This document shows, one piece after another, positions 32,361 through 44,892 of a stretch of 64,000 nt of DNA. A model generated the notes under the pieces. The model was not told the origin of the DNA. It was given only the letters and a program-made list of their open reading frames with translations, and ran no database searches. Positions within the stretch are counted from its first letter, which is position 1. Each line of letters opens with the position of its first letter. Source of the stretch: Isoetes taiwanensis (taxonomy: Eukaryota > Streptophyta > Lycopodiopsida > Isoetales > Isoetaceae); NCBI GenBank assembly GCA_021234155.1, contig JAJEKV010000132.1, positions 1,054,001 to 1,118,000 on the forward strand, written 5' to 3'. The translations under genes were made by a program, and so were the position numbers.

Positions 32361-35300
32361 CATTAGAGGCGGTTGGGGTGAAAATGGCCTCCTATCGGCC
32401 ATTCCACGTCATATTTCGCTCCTTTTTCCCATACCACCTAGGATGCAAAATCTCATCATTACAGTTACTTGGAATATTCTCGGGAATAAGGGGATTGCGC
32501 ATTCATGGCCATATGTATTGAATGTTTGGTTGTCGAACGGGTGATGCAACATGTGGGCTTCTAAAAAGCCACTTGCATTATAGCATACACGCAACTCATG
32601 GCGATTGCCTCTTGGTTTGTCGGATACCAAGCGTGCGTGTTCTGGATTCTTGCGCTATTTTCATTTAGAGGCCATGGCCATACAAGCTTCCGCCTTTCAC
32701 ATTTCAAAATTTGAATGTGTAGGTTGAAGCTTTGTATCGAACTTTCATTTGGTAATTGCGGTATATGGGTGGTTCACATGGAAGTTTAGGCCCTCCATTT
32801 GAGTTACGGTAGTCGGCGATTAAAATTCAATGTGCATCGGCTTCATAAGTTGGATCTTACAAGGGCTGATTTTCCAAAAGCGGGGCTGAATTTTTTGCCT
32901 CGGCCCGCCGGGTTTTAAGCCCGGTTCGCGATTTGTCCATGTGAACCCGGCATTGCTTAGGGATCTTTACTTCATCCCAATACGGGCTTTCAGCCCCCTA
33001 CAATTCAAAATTTGAATTTGCTTAATGTATAAAAGCATGGATTGTAGGAGAATGGACTTTTCGATTTCCATATGCGTTGCAAATTTCAAAAGCGAGGGGT
33101 TGAAATGCGGACGTTAGGCTCACCACGAAGAATTGTCTTTGGGGCATACAAATTGTACACCTTCATTTTAGCGATGCGATCCACAGCGATATGGAAGCTC
33201 AAATGATGTGTGGATAAGGATCAAGCCCGACTCCGCGAATATGCTCCGGTCTTCAATTGCAAAAAAAAGGTGCAAAAAATAAGAACTTAGACCTCGGCGT
33301 GTTGTGTCTCTGCGGGCTCAAAAAGTGTTGACATCACGAGGATGGCGGTTTATATCCATTGGATCCGTTGAGTGGCAAAAGCTTGTCATTTCGGGGCGTT
33401 TCAAGTTTAGTCGATTTTGTGGTGGCCGGTAACTCGGCCTCCTAGGATATTGTGAAGATTGAGAGAGGATGAAGGCATTGAGTCGAATCTAGTTCCTTGA
33501 GATGAGCTGCTTAGATAAGGAAGGGAAATGTCGTGAAGATGCTAATAAATGACATTATACTTTGCAATGTGAAGGGTTTATACATTCTTGAAGTACAAAG
33601 GTTATGGTGTTTGTGTTTAGATATAAGCTAATACAAGAAGGCTTTGACTACCTTTAACAATAGATTCCTTTAAAACTCTATTGCTATTTAAATTATAGCA
33701 AAAATGAGTCTTGAAACTCTTTAAGTAGTAGAAGAACTCTTTGACTAGTTATCCATTTGATGACCATTTTTAAGAAAATATGATATGTGACATTCTTATA
33801 TGCAAACATTCATAAAATTTATGAACATTGAAGGTCAAAGCCATCCTTGTTTAAAGAGGATCATATGATCTGAAATCTTCATGAAGTAATTGCATATAAA
33901 GTTAGCTGGTGTGATCCTTAGCGTAAAAAAAGTAAATAGAAACACAAATATTCAACTTACAACTTAAGCGTAAACAAATAGTATTTTAATAAACCAACAC
34001 TTTATATACTAACACTTTACACTTTAAATAAGATATTTCTTTCTTTTTCTTTTACTTGAAAGCTATTTTTTTTTTTTCAAGATGGATCACATAGCCCGAA
34101 TAATACATATGAAAAAAAAAGGGACACACTAAATTAAGCATGGTGTGATCCACTTTCTTATTTGTTGTCAAATTAAAATTAAACACAAGTACTCATTCCC
34201 ATTTGTATCTAAAATGCTTTACCACTCTTAAGTACATAAGTCATTATCCCTTTTCAAAGAGCATATTATTTTTCAAGAAGGATCACACCAAGCGAATAGT
34301 ACATATGCAACAAAAATGGAACACACTAAATTAGCATCGTGTGATCCACTTTCTTATTTGTTGTCAAATTAAAATTAAACACAAGTACCCCTTCTCATTT
34401 AATGCTTTACCACCCCAAGTGCATAAAGTTATTAGTCCTTTTCAAAGAGCATATCTTTTTTTAAGAAGGATCACATCAAGCATCCTATTTGCATCTAAAA
34501 TACTTTACCAACTCTAGTAGTACATAAAGTTATTAGCCCTTTTCAAAAAGCAAACACTTTATCAATAAATGAGCCGCGTCACATATCCACACTTAACTTC
34601 AAAATAAGACACATATGTATTTCTTTTATTAAAAGATAATCAAAGTAATTTTACTATAGGAAGTCATGTTTTTCCAAAAGATCACACCAAAGCGAATTTT
34701 TGTATAAGCTAAAAGGTTGGAATATACTAAATTAGCGCATGGTGTGATCCACTTTCTTGTTTGTTGTCAATAGATAATAACACCAAGTCCCTCATCAATA
34801 GTCTCTCATTTGCATATAAAATATGTATCATTCAAGTTATATTATGTTTTGAAGAGGGTCCCAAAGCAAAATACAAACACATAATCAATAAGCCAACACT
34901 TTACCAACAACCAAAGCTTTATTAAATAAGATTTTTATGTTATTTTATCAAAACCTAACAATGTTTCCATATGTGACACTTTGAGTTAAGCTGATCAAAG
35001 GCTCATGAAGCGACATTTTATACAATATGTCTTTGGAGCTTTTGTGCCCGTGGCATTAGTAAACACCTCTAATGGAGCAAATATTTTGTAACTCATTTTT
35101 TCAACAACCACGGATGAGCGTCTTATCAAACATTTCTTCATTGCAAGGACACCATTCTCATAAAGGCTTGCACAATTAAAACGAGGGTCATGGGGCGACT
35201 TTCAAGCTCGGCTCCCACAATTTTACAGCGTAAAACTAGATGCCATTGCCTGAATGTATATCTTGGAAAAGCATGTCTCTTATGTCCATATGTTAGACAA

Positions 35301-36371
35301 CAACGATGCGATAATGCTTTTCCTAGTCCCAAATCCCCAGACATCGATAAATATAGCCCAAAGAAAAATATTTGATTCGGTGAGTGAATATAAATCAAGA
35401 AAGGGAGGAAAAAAAAAAAAGGATCACATGGCGAAATCTCACTACACATTTACAAAGTGCATATGCATTTTAAGCATGGTGTGATCCATGTATTATTGAG
35501 GTGCAAATTTGCAAATATCCTCCTCTTCAAACCCCTTCCCCCCTCCCTTTTTTTTTTTTTTGCAATATACTATCCATAGCATTTATTTTTGAACCCTATA
35601 GTTCTACCTATTCATTGCATTATGAATGTCGCTCCGTGATGTAACTCCATAGTCATCCTTCCGTTAAGGATAGCATTCTCACCCACAAGCCTATGGATAG
35701 ATATCCTTCCACCGTCATGCCTTTATTGTTTTGTAAGTGATGAGCTGCGAAGCAATGTAGGAGTACTAGGAGCAATGATGGATGCAATTAGAATCTGGTC
35801 GATGCGTTGAATTGTAAGAATGAATGGCGGGAAGCAATACGATGAATGGGAAGAGCTGAAAAGTAGGAAAAAAGGAATGAAAATTTGGGTAGTAAAACAT
35901 GGCATATAGCGTCACGTTTGCTTTGTCATACATCGTCTGCCCGTTGTTGCTTAACTCTATGCTGCCCATAAAACCACAGAGACACTATTGGAGACTTGGA
36001 TTCAAATGAAAAGCGAAAGCGAGGAAGGATGCAATAATGGCGCTAATGTGAACAATGGAAATCTTGGTGCCAAAATTTGAAAAAGTGGTTGGTGCATGTG
36101 GGCATGTACGATGTAGGGGGAAAAGTAGCCATTATTTTGGTCCGCGATACGATTTTCGAAAAATCGCGGGCCATTAATGTGGTTGCAATGAATGCACAAA
36201 CATGTCCTATGAAATTTCGCCATGTGGATGCCAAGTAAGCCTGCTCCTCTTTCTACTTGCCAACTATCTGCGACTTTGGAAAAAATGCATAAACATCATT
36301 GGTCGCGAGAAACATGGCGTGGAATGCGGCATCAAGATAAGGGCCATTTGAGACCCCAAATCGCCCTAATG
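32361..36371. mobile_element. Mutator-like TIR element nested in chromovirus B
   Basis: Same insertion point as the element at 3145-7247: left end CATTAGAGGCGGTTGGGGTG, right end reading inward CATTAGGGCGATTTGGGGTC. Flanks again show GGCCTTTAA and GGCATTTTAA. The shared position means the insertion predates the duplication of the two chromoviruses. No transposase is recognised; the ORFs inside are short. Confidence 0.7.
33855..35487. repeat. Array of ~70-bp hairpins, copy B
   Basis: Counterpart of 4686-6348. Units lie at about 33855-33917, 34081-34150, 34277-34347, 34678-34750 and 35418-35487, with a half-unit near 34467. The unit at 34081 ends AAATTAAGCATGGTGTGATC; the left arm is damaged in several units. 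Confidence 0.75.
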
Positions 36372-37135
36372 GCATTTTAAGAAGGAAGGCAACTTTGTTA
36401 TACCATAAGAACAAGTTGTGCGTGCGAATCATCGAGGTGTAAAATTGATCCTCCCGACCGCACAACAGCCCAATAGGTAGCCATCGCGGGATTCATGAAA
36501 ACATATTTCAAAGTCTTGTGGCGGTATTATTATTGGCAGGAATGAAGAAGCAAATAGCTTCGCTACATCAAGGAATGCGGCTATGTCGGCGAGACAAAGC
36601 GAGGAACGGCAATTCAGGGGCATTAGAGCCGTGCTTGGTGCCAAGCGCTAAGTGGGAAGGTGTCGGCATGGACTTCATCCACCGGGACTCCCAAGGGCGG
36701 CAAGAGGAAGGATGCCTTGATGGTAGTGGTGGACAAGTTGTCTAAAGATGGCACATTTTGTGCCTTGCGGGGACCACGAATACAGCTATGGATCACGACA
36801 AAGCTCTTCACCAAAGAGATCTTGAGGCTTCATGGCATGCCAAGGGAGATCATCTCAAGCCGGGGATCGAAGTTCATGAGTGCCTTTGGCAAGACCTCTT
36901 TGCGGCGATCGGTGAAGCTATCCATGAGCGGCATATCATCCTCGGGCCGGATGGCGGGCCAGGCCGGACCAGAAATTTTAGAGGACATGCTACGAAACTA
37001 TATGCGGAATAAGCAAAGTATGTGGGAAGAATTTATTCCTTGGTGGAGTTTGCATACAATAGCACCAGCGAGAATCATCCCAAATATCGCCGTTTATGAT
37101 CAATTCGGCTACTCGATTACCTAACTCGGACACTT
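36372..37135 (+). pseudogene. gypsy integrase, copy B
   Basis: Zinc-binding part at 36380-36600, then the core: Gly-Met-Asp-Phe-Ile-His (36664-36681), Asp-Ala-Leu-Met-Val-Val-Val-Asp-Lys-Leu-Ser-Lys (36711-36746), Leu-His-Gly-Met-Pro-Arg-Glu-Ile-Ile-Ser (36828-36857), and Gly-Ser-Lys-Phe-Met-Ser-Ala-Phe (about 36867-36890). An open frame of 154 codons (36660-37124) covers most of the core, the cleanest integrase frame in the window. The Glu segment is garbled near 36965. Confidence 0.85.
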
Positions 37136-37539
37136 GGCACAACCCGTGTCAAAAAGTGGAAGTTCGCGCGGCGGATGTTGCGGATATCACGGCGGCTTGT
37201 GGGAAGAGATTGAGGGTATACGCTAGCGGCAAGAAGTCGACAAAAGAGCATCGTAGACAAGCATCGAACAGTAAGAGAGTTCAAAGTTGGAGATGATGTT
37301 TGGCTCAAGATCAAAGGTGAGGCGATGAAGCTTCCGGGATCGGCAATTGCAAGAAGCTTGCTCAAGGTGGTGGACCTTCGGGAATAGTCGAGAAAGTAGG
37401 TAATCAAGCCTACAAGCTAGACTTGCCGGACACACCTAAAGATTCATAAAGGTCTTCCATTGAGTTTCTTTGAAGAAGCATACCCCAAATCGGGAAGTCT
37501 TGGATTAATAGCGTTGTTGGAAATGGCGGAGAACGGTGG

Positions 37540-37690
37540 AAATAGTTCGGTGATTCTTGATAAAGCTTTCAAAGCGAGGAGATCGGGAATTCCTCGGTAT
37601 TTGGTCAAGTGGAAACACTTACCCGGTGGAAGGCGATGACGTGGGTACTTAAGAAGATTTAGTAAAAGCGGTATCCACGGTTTATGGAGC
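37540..37690 (+). pseudogene. chromodomain, copy B
   Basis: Ile-Leu-Asp-Lys-Ala-Phe-Lys leads into Tyr-Leu-Val-Lys-Trp-Lys-His (37598-37618) and, after a frame change, Thr-Trp-Val-Leu (about 37638). These are the conserved aromatic and acidic positions of chromovirus chromodomains. Confidence 0.75.
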
Positions 37691-38609
37691 AATGGAACGG
37701 CAAGGTCATCTCGAAGTCGGCATTTCCGGGCATGTCGATTTGTGTAGGTTAATTCTGGTATAGTTAAGATTAATCTACGCATGCCACCTATGCTTAGTAT
37801 GGGTGCATCGTTGTCCCCGATGATGGGACCACTACGGTGATCTCTAGAGCGTGAATGGTGTGTGTAATGTCAATGTAGGCATGACGGCGTTCCCGGCTTA
37901 GGCAGTGGAAGGTAGATTAGAAAGTCTACTTCTGTCCCGCGAGTAGAGCGACCTCGAGAGAAAGGAGGTCATGAAGGAATGCATTGATAGGGAAAGCACC
38001 TTTAGCCCCATATATGCTTTGATAGGAGGAATCTATCCTTAGCTTTAGCGAGAAGGATATCCTCCTATTTGAGGCAACTAGAGGTGTAGGCATGGCGGCA
38101 TATAGGCATATAGGTCTTTGTCTCGGCGGCTATAATGGAAGATTCACCCTCTTCCCTCTGTAGGAGATTAGCCATGCATCCATGTAGATAGGTGGGGTGG
38201 TCACCATATAACCAAAAAATTTTATTTAATAATTAAATGGTACTAGCGTAGTGTCGACTGGTGAGCCAAGAGGGCCTCGGGAGGGCAAGGAGGTCGGACT
38301 TGAAGACTTACAACACAAATTTTGTTGGAATGTGTTGCAAAGGAATGAAGAGTACCTCGGGACGTTAATTTTAAATTTTGATAAACTTAATTGTAATGTT
38401 AAGTGAATTTTGGAGTAATCATTTAGTAATATTGTGAATTGATAAGTTATTTTATAATATAATAAGGTGATAATGTCATAAAAATATTACCTTAAGGTAA
38501 TTTTAATAAATGTGTAAGAATTAGAGTAGTAATCGTATGTATCAAGTTGTTGCAGGTTAGGTTGATCCCAAGGTGGGGAGACCCACGATGCTGCGGACGA
38601 CATCATTTC
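37691..38609 (+). other. Chromovirus 3' untranslated region, copy B
   Basis: No coding potential. It matches 8601-9507. Confidence 0.6.
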
Positions 38610-38622
38610 AAGGTGGGGAGAA
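38610..38622 (+). promoter_or_regulatory. Polypurine tract of chromovirus B
   Basis: AAGGTGGGGAGAA abuts the LTR start TGTGGCGTTC, identical to copy A. Confidence 0.8.
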
Positions 38623-40284
38623 TGTGGCGTTCGGCAGCGGTGCTCGCCCGGGGCGTTACCGTCTGCGCCACCCGTCACACAGCATTACCGCCACTCGGTG
38701 GCGATGTACGCTGGCGGTAGCCGGTGAGTAGCCCTAGGGGCAACTTGCGAAATATGTATTATTAATGTGCACATTTTCCAATGCACACATTAATGTGGGC
38801 ACACATTCCCAAGTGGACACTCCAATCCAAGTGGGCCACACCCATAGGTGCAATTAATGTGCACATTTTCCAATGTACACATTAATGTGGGCACACATTT
38901 CCATGTGTGCACATTTGGCCACCCTAGCCCTTAAAGGCAAGTGGGCCCATTTCCAATTATCCCACATGCCAAGGGGATAGTGGAAACCCTAACGAACCCC
39001 CTTGTCTATATAGGGTAGGAAACCCTAACTAGCCCAATTTTAGATTTTGGGGCTTGAGAACTTCTGTTTTTGGGCTGCCTCAGCGACCAAAACCAGCATC
39101 AGAACTTCATTTGGGAGAATTGCATCCTTAGTTTCTCTAGATTGGCGTTTCATTGGGATGGTCGAGCTCGAGGTGAGGAGGCCCTCAAGGGATCAGGTAT
39201 TTGGTAATTAGATAGTCTAAACCCTATTTTAGTCATTGTATCAGTAGGTTTAGCCTATTAGATTGGCCATAGCAGCCCCTCTAGATCTCTAGATGCGATT
39301 CTAACTAAAGAACCTAACTCTATGTTGTAGATTAGATCTTATTCTTTAGTTCTTACGTGATGTATATGGATGATGTATCTCTATGAACTCCTTGTATTGG
39401 AAGGGGTAGAGACCTAAAGCTTTGTGGTCGATGCTCCTAGAGTAGCCTCTCTAGCACCTTTGTAGTTGCGCACATTGATGCCAAGAGCCACACCTCGTGG
39501 GTGAAGGGGCGGGCCGGGCTAAAAAGGAGGTTCGTGTTGACTCTTGAGCGAGCCCTATGGTGTGTTAGTACCGCCAGGGGGATCATTGTGACTAGGTCTA
39601 ATGGCTTTGCCCTTTGCGTGTGGGCAAGGCATGGGCTCACACTTCGTGAGTGGTGAATATGACCTTCCATTGAGTTCAAGTGGGAGTCACAGGCGGTGGC
39701 CCTCAGTCACCTGGAGTCCAGCACGTAGATCACGGAGGAGAGATCCCCTACCCGCCCCATCGGGCGGGGAGATGCAACCCAGGATATAGCCCCTTGGCTA
39801 TGCATCCGGCCAGGACTCTGATCGAGTCCCAACACTTTTCAGCCTACTGCGCAAAGTGTGCAGGAGGGAGCGGATGGAGTGGACAACCCTAAGCCATGCT
39901 TTCATATGCCAGCCAAATCCATTGCCATGAATTGCATGCGAACTGCGGGAGGCCCAAGACGTGATCATCCCTTGAGTCCGAGCCTTGGGTAGGATTCCCT
40001 ATGTGATGTGCTGATCTTTGTCTATCAAGATATGTGGAGGACCATCCTTATTGATGGTCATATGATGTTGATGTATGTGCTAACTTGACATGTATGTTTA
40101 CGCTTCGAACAGACTAGGTAGGCCGAGGGAGGCGGGGGTGCAATGACCCTTCCACTCTTCCCTAATGGAACCGTCCGCGATTTGCGGTGTCGTCATGGAG
40201 GGAGCCGTAGCATGGAGCTGGTATGGGGGATGAACTCTGTTTGTATCACGGTGAGTGCACAGGTATACAGTAGGGGGCGTCACA
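38623..40284 (+). repeat. 3' LTR of chromovirus B
   Basis: 1662 bp, from TGTGGCGTTC to GGGGCGTCACA. U3 duplication at about 38758-38912; TATA (CTATATAG) near 39006 with telo-boxes either side. Close in length to the 5' LTR (1667 bp). Age cannot be estimated because miscall-like differences dominate. Confidence 0.9.
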
Positions 40285-41553
40285 CCACATGCTTAAAGGG
40301 ATAATTGGAAACCCTAGCCCTAACCCTTGTCTATTTAGGTTAGGAAAACCCTAACTTGCTATTTTCGTCCCATAGGTTTTAGAGCTCTATTTTGGCTGCC
40401 CCGGAGCCAAAGCAGCCTCGGACTGCAATGCGGCTAATTGCACCATTAGTTTTCCTTGTTAGCTCCATCTTCAAAGCGGTTGATGGGATGGTGAACTTCA
40501 GTCGGGAGCAACCCAAGGATTGTATTTAGTCAATTTAATAGCTTAAAACCATTTTCCAGGTCTTAGAATCGGTAGGTTTAGCCTATTAAATTGCCCATAG
40601 TAGCCATCTAGATTCTCGGATCGGACACCTAACTAAAGAACCTAACTCTATGATGTAGATTAGATCTAGTTCTTTAGTTCTTCCGTGATAATATATGGAT
40701 GAATTATCTCTCGAGCGCCTTGTATTGGGAAGGGGTAGAGGCCCTAAAAGCTTGGTAGTTGATGCTCCTAGAAGTAGCCTCTCTAGCACCTGTAGATTCG
40801 GCCTGTTACAAGAACCACACCTGGTTGTGAGTGAAGGGGCAGGGTGGCTAAGAGGCCTGGGGGGGTCATTGTGACTAGGCCCAATAGCTTACACTAGCGT
40901 CTTGGTAAGGTATGGGTTCGACACCCGTGAAGTGGTGTTCACTTTCCGGTGGGGTTGGGGTCGGTAGGCGGTGGCCCTCTAGTCACCTTGAGTCGGCATG
41001 TAGATCTCACGGAGGAGTGATCCCTACCGCCCCATCGGGCGGGGGATGAAACCGGGAATAGCCCTTTTGGCTATGCATCCGTGGGGCTGATCCGGGGTCC
41101 AGACACTTTTCAACCTACTGCGCAAAAAGTATTACTTGCGAGGAGGCGGATGGAGTGGACAACCCTATGCCATGTTCTTATGCCGGTAATCCATTGCCAT
41201 GAATTACATGCGCAATGAACTCACGGAGGCCCAAGCCGTCGATCCCTTGCCAGTCGAGCCTTGGGTGGGGTTTCCCTTATGTATGATCTTTGATCATTGT
41301 CTATGCGGATGTTGGTGCACCACCATTGAGGTGACTATGTGATTATGTTGTATCTCCCGACATGTATGTTTACGCTTCCTTGACTAGGTAGGCCACGAGG
41401 GGAGACATGGTAAAATGACCCCTTCACTCTTCCCTGGGACTCGATTCACGGATGCGGTGATATGTGGAGGGCCCTGTATCGATTGTGGGCTGGTATGGGG
41501 ATGAACTCTGTTTGTATCTGGCCGAGTGTGTATCATGCAGTAGGGGCGTCACA
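40285..41553 (+). repeat. Right part of an older, related LTR (copy B)
   Basis: Same structure as 11213-12503. It begins CCACATGCTTAAAGGG and ends GGGGCGTCACA. The matching left part is probably the short remnant ending at 23066 (GCCCATTCAAAATTATCCC), which resembles the LTR stretch just before the junction. This supports insertion of chromovirus B into an older LTR. Confidence 0.7.
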
Positions 41554-41787
41554 ATGTATTTTACTAATTAGGTGTAATGTTCATCTTGGTGGCAATGACT
41601 TTGTGAGTCCATATAGCACACCAAAAAGGGAATTATTTTCTACCCTCAAAGGTAACCAAGTCTTGTTTGATGCAATTGGGATATGTAGCTTACTTCTTCA
41701 TCCCTACTTTGTAGATTTAGAGGTACAATGTGGTCAGCTTGGGGGACAAGACACTCACACCCCTTCAAAAGCATTAGACCGCGGATA

Positions 41788-42004
41788 GAAACTTCGGGCA
41801 AATCGGAAGATGCATGGGGTCATAGGAACTTCGGACAAATCGGTAGATGTCAACAAATCGTAGGTGCATCAAGTCAAGCTCCATATTTGGACAATCGCCA
41901 AATCGGCGGATGCATTAAGTCATGCTCCACACCAATCGCCAAATCAGCGGATGCATCGAGGGTTATGATCTGAACAAATCGATAGGTGAATGTAAGTCAC
42001 AAGG
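41788..42004 (+). repeat. Degenerate tandem repeat (AAATCGGNNGATGCATNAAG), copy B
   Basis: About five units of 40-45 bp with the core CAAATCGGTAGATG or CCAAATCGGCGGATGCATTA. Counterpart of 12742-12942. Confidence 0.65.
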
Positions 42005-42130
42005 TAACTTCCGCCTTTTTGTACTGTCTTCTTTTAATTTGACCCATATAGTTCTGAGAATACGTTAAATTTTTGCATTTGGAAATGTCTCGAGAAAAAT
42101 CAAGAGCGAAATTCAAGCAAAAGACACCTC

Positions 42131-42255
42131 AAGACATGCTTTGAAGCGAAGTTTCCAGCCCTGCACGAAGACATCTTTGAAGCGAAGTTTCAGCCACCTG
42201 CACCAGAAATCTTGAAGCGAAGTTTCCGATACCGCACCAACTCGTCCATGCGAAG
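42131..42255 (+). repeat. ~38-bp tandem repeat, copy B
   Basis: Three to four units containing TTGAAGCGAAGTTTCCAGCC. Counterpart of 13072-13195. Confidence 0.75.
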
Positions 42256-44103
42256 ACTACAAGGTTAAGCCCAATCCTGCTTGTTTTACTACAATGGAGT
42301 TTTGGGTAGAAGCTATGACAAGAATCAAAAAATACCCACTGCCAAAGAAGATGGTGTTACCGTAAAGACACTTAACAGAACCAAGTGGGCGATAGAAGTA
42401 GACCAGTGGGCGAGTTCTTAGATTGGTGCGGTCGAATTTTCATATAGCACTTTGGTCCAGCCCGCAGCTCAAAACTTGAGAATGGCCGGTTAAAGGGAGC
42501 ATTGATGAAATATCGGGACAAATTCAAGTTCATATGGAATCGGGGATCGGTGTACCAACATAAATTTATATAGCGGTGGAAAACCAATTTTTACGAAGCA
42601 CCTAAAAAAAGGTCTATGGCAATTTCGGGTTTCACAAAGAGAACGTGCTTCTCATTGATGACAAAGCAGATACAAAGGGTACCTCAATGAGCCAAACACC
42701 ATGATGTGTCCAAACAACTGGAGCCCTGACATAGTAGATGGCAATTTCCTCATAAATGATCTAAAGATTTGGCTTCAGGGGTTGCTGAAGGCAGGGAATG
42801 TGCAAAGTTATGTCGAAAGCAACAAAATCTTGAATATGTTTGACGAGAGAGTCAAATTTGTATTAATATGATGAAAAAACATAGAACTAAAGCCTAGAAA
42901 TAGTATTATTGTGTATATGATGTAACCTCTCTATACTTTTTAATATAAACAAAGTTTTACTTCAATTGTTCATTTCTTGGCTATTTCAATGTTCCTCAAG
43001 GTTTTCAATGATCTTCCATTTCTTTGAATGTAAACTTACACCACCAAAGACGAGGACCGCAGTGTTAAAAGCGCACATCCCAGGCCGAACACTTGCCACT
43101 TGAAGTGTTTAAAAGGACATGAGAGCCTCTTGTACTTGATCAAGATTCAATCAAGAATATTGGAGAAAAGTAGGGATTGGTTCAGTGTGAGGATAGTCCA
43201 TTTCTTCATGAGGTTAGTAATTTAATATAAACAACTTCAGTTGAAGTCTTACGTTGTTTTTAAATCATCTTGTTTTACCGGACCTTGGACTTTTGGCGGT
43301 GTATGCACCAATTCTGCATCAAGCATGACATGGAACAGAGGTTCCATTTCATGGATCCGCTCATTTACACATTATCGTCGAGCGAGCATGCTTCAAAGGA
43401 CAAGCGTTGAACCCTCAACTTGCAATTTCAGAATGTACCATTCTCGCCAAAGATGTTATCACAAAGACTTCGGACAATGTATGTCATTGTAGGTCTTGGA
43501 GGTCAACCCGGTTAAATGTCGGCCCGGTGTGTACCATTTTGGCGAGACCTAGAAATGTACAAGGGCTCCAGAGCTTTGTCATGAGTTTTGTTGAGGATGC
43601 AAACACAAAATTCCCGCACCACAAGAGAATTACAAGTTCCCCACTCGGTCGATTCTTTGGTCGTGTGGTCCCGCTATATGTGTCTTTGTAAAGAAAGTTG
43701 TGGCTGAAGAATGCGAGACTTGGACATACTATCCCTATGCAAGGTGAGTTAAGAATTTGAAGGTATTACTCATCCAATGTGAGGCCTGATATGTTTGTTG
43801 CAGGGTGTACCAATTTCTAGTGGCGAGCTGTTGGACACGCGCAGAATGATGATTGATGTTGTGATGCACAGTTGCTCTAGTAATGAAGCTGAGGTTGACA
43901 GATCAATAGATCTTTACTTGTAATCACATGTTTGTATTATTGTAACCAAAGAGGTTATTCTTGTAACCTATTCTTTCATCGACACTCTAATGTACATTGT
44001 TGTATACTATTGTATACAATAGACTTTTCTGGCTGACCAGAGCAACACTCTGGTGGAGTTCAAATCTCCAGGAGAAATTGATGTATTCAAAGATTCATGA
44101 CAA

Positions 44104-44246
44104 TGTGGTGATACATGTGGTGATAGATGTGGTGATGCAAGTGGTGCATGTGGTGCATGTGGTGAATACTGTGGTGAATACTGTGGTTATACTGTGGTGA
44201 TGCAAATGGTACATATGGTGAATCATGTGGTGACATGTGGTGGGTG
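44104..44246 (+). repeat. GTGGTG microsatellite, copy B
   Basis: Units such as GTGGTGCATGTGGTGAATAC and CTGTGGTGAATACTGTGGTG. Clearer than copy A. Confidence 0.85.
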
Positions 44247-44453
44247 GTTCGGCTCCTGAGGTGTGCAATCGCATGCATGCAAACGTCCCTTTCCTCTTCT
44301 GCCTCATTCCCAAAATCGTATGCATGCCTACGATTTTGCATCCCTTTATTCCCAAAATTTCGCCTGCTGACTTCATTCAGATCCATTAGTCCCCATCGTT
44401 TATTCGCCATCTCCTTCCTCCTTCCCCATTCGTCCATCTCCTTCACTTCCGCC

Positions 44454-44760
44454 ATGGCCAAGTTCAAGACTACAACTGCGGGGAATACTATCCCGGCCAT
44501 TGTGCCTGCTCGCCAGCGGCCGGCCGCGGTCGGAATCCCAGTATCTTCTGGGAGGATCCGTGTCTTCCTCCCCTCCTCTGAGGTTGCCGATTCTGATGGT
44601 GGCCAAGTTCACTCCACCGCAGGTGGAGAAGCTCATCATGGATGCCGCGCCGCCGATGCGGGTGCTCGAGTGGGTGCATGCGAGGGTTACCCCGAGGGAG
44701 CGACTCCACCGAAATGAAGATGTATGCCATGGAGGACAACTTTCATATAGAGCTCAAGAT
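44454..44760 (+). pseudogene. Small ORF of the repeat-rich segment
   Basis: ATG after a C/T-rich 5' stretch, Met-Ala-Lys-Phe-Lys-Thr-Thr, open to 44717. From about 44590 a second frame looks more protein-like (Lys-Phe-Thr-Pro-Pro-Gln-Val-Glu-Lys-Leu, then Arg-Val-Leu-Glu-Trp-Val-His-Ala-Arg-Val), and a third near 44715 continues it. One gene with two frameshifts, about 100 residues long, is likely. It is followed by a 3'-end-like TTTGTATTGTAATCCATGGT. It could be a captured host gene fragment or a gag start. No family is recognised. Confidence 0.4.
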
Positions 44761-44892
44761 GGCCCCTTTGATTAGTTTAGATTTGTATTGTAATCCATGG
44801 TTTCAATTTTTTGGCAATAGTCCTTGTGACTATTCTTTGTAAAACTTTTCATTAATGCCGAACTTGTTTTGCAATAGTCCTTGTTTTGCAAT

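Larger units (their letters stand above)
23067..40284 (+). mobile_element. Complete Ty3/gypsy chromovirus, copy B (17.2 kb)
   Basis: LTR-to-LTR element: 5' LTR 23067-24733, primer site, 4.2-kb leader, gag to chromodomain about 28940-37690 (interrupted by a Mutator-like element at 32361-36371), 3' UTR, polypurine tract 38610-38622, 3' LTR 38623-40284. Without the nested element it is about 13.2 kb, long for a plant chromovirus because of the leader. Both LTRs share the duplicated U3 and telo-box/TATA arrangement. It appears to sit inside an older LTR: the left flank ends AAATTATCCC and the right flank starts CCACATGC, which join to match the internal LTR segment near 9868-9885. Confidence 0.85.
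41554..44892 (+). mobile_element. Repeat-rich segment of the older LTR element, copy B
   Basis: Counterpart of 12504-15861, containing the same tandem repeats, GTGGTG array and small ORF. It ends in a T-rich stretch with CTTGTTTTGCAATAGTCCTT repeated. No protease, RT or integrase is present, so it is non-autonomous if it is an LTR element. Confidence 0.5.
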
